Assembly (NCBI GenBank): GCA_030728235.1
Contig: JANRAA010000299.1
Span: forward strand, 1 to 7,698
Direction of reading: 5' to 3'
From: Flavobacteriales bacterium
GTDB taxonomy: Bacteria > Bacteroidota > Bacteroidia > Flavobacteriales_D > Sanyastnellaceae
Length of the DNA: 7,698 bases
Part shown: positions 6,512 through 7,698 of the stretch, one piece after another
Numbering within the stretch: the stretch's first letter is position 1
How the letters are laid out: each line of letters starts with the position of its first letter
Notes under the pieces: model-generated
Database searches by the model: none
What the model saw: the letters and a program-made list of their open reading frames with translations, nothing else
Told to the model about the DNA's origin: nothing
Program-made: the position numbers and the translations under genes

Positions 6512-6770
6512 GTCCCATTGGGATTGGCATCCAATGCGTTACGTCGCTAAAAAAATGATTGCTGCTTCCCTCTCCTTGCCAAAAGTGGATGCCGTGTTTT
6601 TCGGCTTTGTCTGGACGTTCGGCGTAGAAATTTTCGATAAATCGAAGTACGATAACTTCTCGAAGTTCAAGGCCAGACAACCCCGGTAGCACAACTTTGT
6701 TGTTCGGGATAAAAGCCAAAATGCGTTCTTCGTTTTTCGGCAGTCTGACGTTGATGTCAATCCAATCCAA
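6501..6770 (-). CDS. DUF551-like small protein, non-ATG start
   Basis: About 89 residues from a TTG at 6770: the N-terminal WIDINVRLPKNEERILAFIP and the C-terminal HFWQGEG...VTHWMPIPMGP match the DUF551 pattern (W(I/V)...RLPE.g..VL.y.p ... VTHWMPLPEPP), a domain I associate mostly with phage and prophage proteins of unknown function. There is no ATG in this frame before the domain. The TTG at 6770 begins one residue before the conserved Trp and overlaps the receiver gene's stop by 14 nt; a second TTG at 6806 would add 12 residues and overlap by 50 nt. No Shine-Dalgarno is visible for either, so translation probably depends on ribosomes finishing the receiver gene. The 3' end overlaps the hexosaminidase gene tail to tail by 11 bp. 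The domain match makes a real gene likely despite the start. Confidence 0.68.
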   Translation of the reverse strand: MDWIDINVRLPKNEERILAFIPNNKVVLPGLSGLELREVIVLRFIENFYAERPDKAEKHGIHFWQGEGSSNHFFSDVTHWMPIPMGPSE

Positions 6771-7182
6771 GCAATGAGAATTGTTGAAGGATGATGTGTT
6801 GCTCAATTTTTTCTTCTGTCAAAGGCTTGTGAATGTATCCTTTGATGCTGTCTTTGGTTTGAGCTATATGAATATCATCCGCATGAATCGATGAGCTGAG
6901 GATAATAATGTCTGAGGTGCGACCAAGTGCTTCTAGTTGATGAACGAATTCCCACCCATCCATTTCGGGCATGTTGATATCGAGAAGAATGAGATCTGGC
7001 TGGACAATCTTCCCATTCTTGATATAGTCAATAACAACAGCTGCATTTTGAAACGCAGTAATTGTAGCTGCAGGCATTGTAAACGTTAAAAACTGTCGGT
7101 TCAGCAGATTGTTGATCAAGTCGTCATCAATCAACATAATCGTACGGTAGGGAGAGGTCATAATAGTATGATTAGTGCTCAT
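6757..7182 (-). CDS. Single-domain response regulator (receiver only)
   Basis: A 141-residue CheY-like receiver domain with no output domain. From the first ATG: acidic pair D20-D21 in MLIDDD, phosphoacceptor D68 in LILLDINMPEMDGWEF, Ser96 in IIILSSSI at the conserved Thr/Ser place, and Lys119 in GYIHKPL. All residues needed for phosphorylation are present. The sequence style (DDD..NN...., SSSI, KPL at the end) resembles the stand-alone receivers that work in Bacteroidota histidine-kinase phosphorelays, but no kinase lies in the window. Alternative starts are ATG 7161 (MTSPYRTIMLIDDD) and ATG 7137; none has a Shine-Dalgarno, and a TAATTTTA sequence at 7189-7182 could be a -7 box if 7161 is used. 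It is downstream of the paaG-like gene by 66 bp and overlaps the DUF551 gene. Confidence 0.9.
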   Translation of the reverse strand: MSTNHTIMTSPYRTIMLIDDDLINNLLNRQFLTFTMPAATITAFQNAAVVIDYIKNGKIVQPDLILLDINMPEMDGWEFVHQLEALGRTSDIIILSSSIHADDIHIAQTKDSIKGYIHKPLTEEKIEQHIILQQFSLLGLD

Positions 7183-7189
7183 AAAATTA

Positions 7190-7203
7190 CAAAGTGCACT
7201 TTG
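7190..7203. repeat. Perfect 14-bp palindrome before the receiver gene
   Basis: CAAAGTGCACTTTG is fully self-complementary and lies 7 bp before the first possible ATG (7182) of the minus-strand receiver gene, next to a TAATTTTA sequence. A second small inverted pair, GCTTT/AAAGC around one T (7205-7215), lies just upstream. Possible roles are a dimeric regulator's operator or an RNA hairpin; the absence of a loop favours a DNA site. Neither role can be shown from the sequence. Confidence 0.5.
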
Positions 7204-7248
7204 AGCTTTTAAAGCAGATCATTCTACTTATTAAAACACGAATGTGTA

Positions 7249-7698
7249 CTATTGACCAATGAAGGCTGGCTTTCTTTTCTCAATAAAAGCGGCCACTCCT
7301 TCTTTGTAGTCATGTGTTTGACCGGCAGCGGTTTGCAGTTCACCCTCGAGGTCGAGTTGGGCGTTGAGATCGTTTTCAAACGCCATGTTAAAAGCTCTTT
7401 TCGTCATTCCGAGCGCTTTGGTGGGCATGTTAGCAAGTTGGGTCGACATTCTAGAAATTGCCTCTTCGAAATCATCATCGGCTACAGCTTTGAAAATCAT
7501 TCCCATTGCCATAGCGTCGGCAGCGGTCACCTTTTCGCCTAGCATAGCGAGTGCTGTTGCACGTTGCAAGCCGATCAATCGAGGGAGCATCCAAGTGCCA
7601 CCGCTATCCGGTACCAAACCGATTTTCGAAAAAGCTTGGATAAAAGTAGCCGATTCTTTTGCTACACAAATGTCGCAAGCCAGGGCAATATTTGCACC
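7249..7698 (-). CDS. Enoyl-CoA hydratase/isomerase, PaaG-like, C-terminal part
   Basis: The reading frame runs in from the right edge, so about 110 N-terminal residues are missing; 149 residues and the TAG at 7249-7251 are visible. It belongs to the crotonase superfamily. The first visible residues GANIALACDICVAKESATF are the oxyanion-hole and helix region, followed by IQAFSKIGLVPDSGGTWMLPRLIGLQRATALAMLGEKVTAADA. The FSK(I/L)GL(V/I)PDxGGTW block, the later QLDLEGELQTAAGQTHDYKEGVAAFIEKRKPAF ending and the Asp in PDSGG fit PaaG-type 1,2-epoxyphenylacetyl-CoA isomerases better than typical hydratases, which have PGAGGTQ here. A general acyl-CoA hydratase or isomerase in fatty-acid breakdown remains possible because no other paa gene is visible. 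It lies 66 bp upstream of the receiver gene on the same strand; only a weak hairpin (ACAC/GTGT followed by TTTT, about 7245-7230) lies after its stop. Confidence 0.88.
   Translation of the reverse strand, partial: GANIALACDICVAKESATFIQAFSKIGLVPDSGGTWMLPRLIGLQRATALAMLGEKVTAADAMAMGMIFKAVADDDFEEAISRMSTQLANMPTKALGMTKRAFNMAFENDLNAQLDLEGELQTAAGQTHDYKEGVAAFIEKRKPAFIGQ

Noticed and set aside
7252..7542. Plus-strand open frame opposite the PaaG-like gene
   Set aside because: The minus strand carries clear crotonase motifs throughout; the plus-strand product resembles nothing.
1..7698. tRNA, rRNA, CRISPR, insertion sequence or prophage structure
   Set aside because: I saw no cloverleaf-like sequence, regularly spaced repeats, transposase or integrase motif, or terminal inverted repeats; the DUF551 match alone does not make a prophage.

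Overview
The window looks like a piece of a Bacteroidota chromosome, most likely Flavobacteriales. The evidence is moderate GC, poor Shine-Dalgarno sequences, TAnnTTTG-type -7 boxes ahead of several genes (the promoter style of this phylum), two predicted surface lipoproteins (FAS1 and GH20), and a stand-alone receiver protein of a kind common in the phylum. It reads as ordinary, densely packed chromosome with no mobile element, CRISPR array or RNA gene that I can see.

Left part (1-1543). The C-terminal end of an unrecognised helical protein runs off the left edge. It meets, tail to tail and 5 bp away, a minus-strand FAS1 (fasciclin) lipoprotein; a perfect 15-bp palindrome covers both stop codons. 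The FAS1 gene is divergent, over 39 bp, from a DUF423 (YgdD-like) four-helix membrane protein. A 144-bp gap with GAATTG repeats and a promoter leads to the next gene.

Central part (1544-6511), all on the plus strand. First comes a complete ATP-dependent PEP carboxykinase with its own promoter, Shine-Dalgarno and strong intrinsic terminator, so probably monocistronic. Next is rsmE (16S rRNA m3U1498 methyltransferase), whose probable -7 box directly abuts the terminator T-run and ends 4 nt before the ATG, suggesting a leaderless mRNA. A small exported DUF4359 protein then overlaps (ATGA) a two-part GH20 beta-N-acetylhexosaminidase lipoprotein, so these two are probably translationally coupled.

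Right part (6501-7698), all on the minus strand. From the right edge there is a truncated PaaG-like enoyl-CoA hydratase/isomerase, then a 66-bp gap with a perfect 14-bp palindrome. A receiver-only response regulator follows, and overlapping its end is a DUF551-like small protein that has no ATG start. That last gene overlaps the hexosaminidase tail to tail by 11 bp.

Functional picture: central carbon metabolism (pckA), acyl-CoA metabolism (paaG-like), ribosome modification (rsmE), amino-sugar polymer breakdown at the cell surface (GH20 with its DUF4359 partner) and a small signalling unit (receiver plus DUF551). I see no convincing new multi-gene system. The least explained parts are the receiver/DUF551 overlap, the DUF4359/GH20 coupling and several compact regulatory arrangements.
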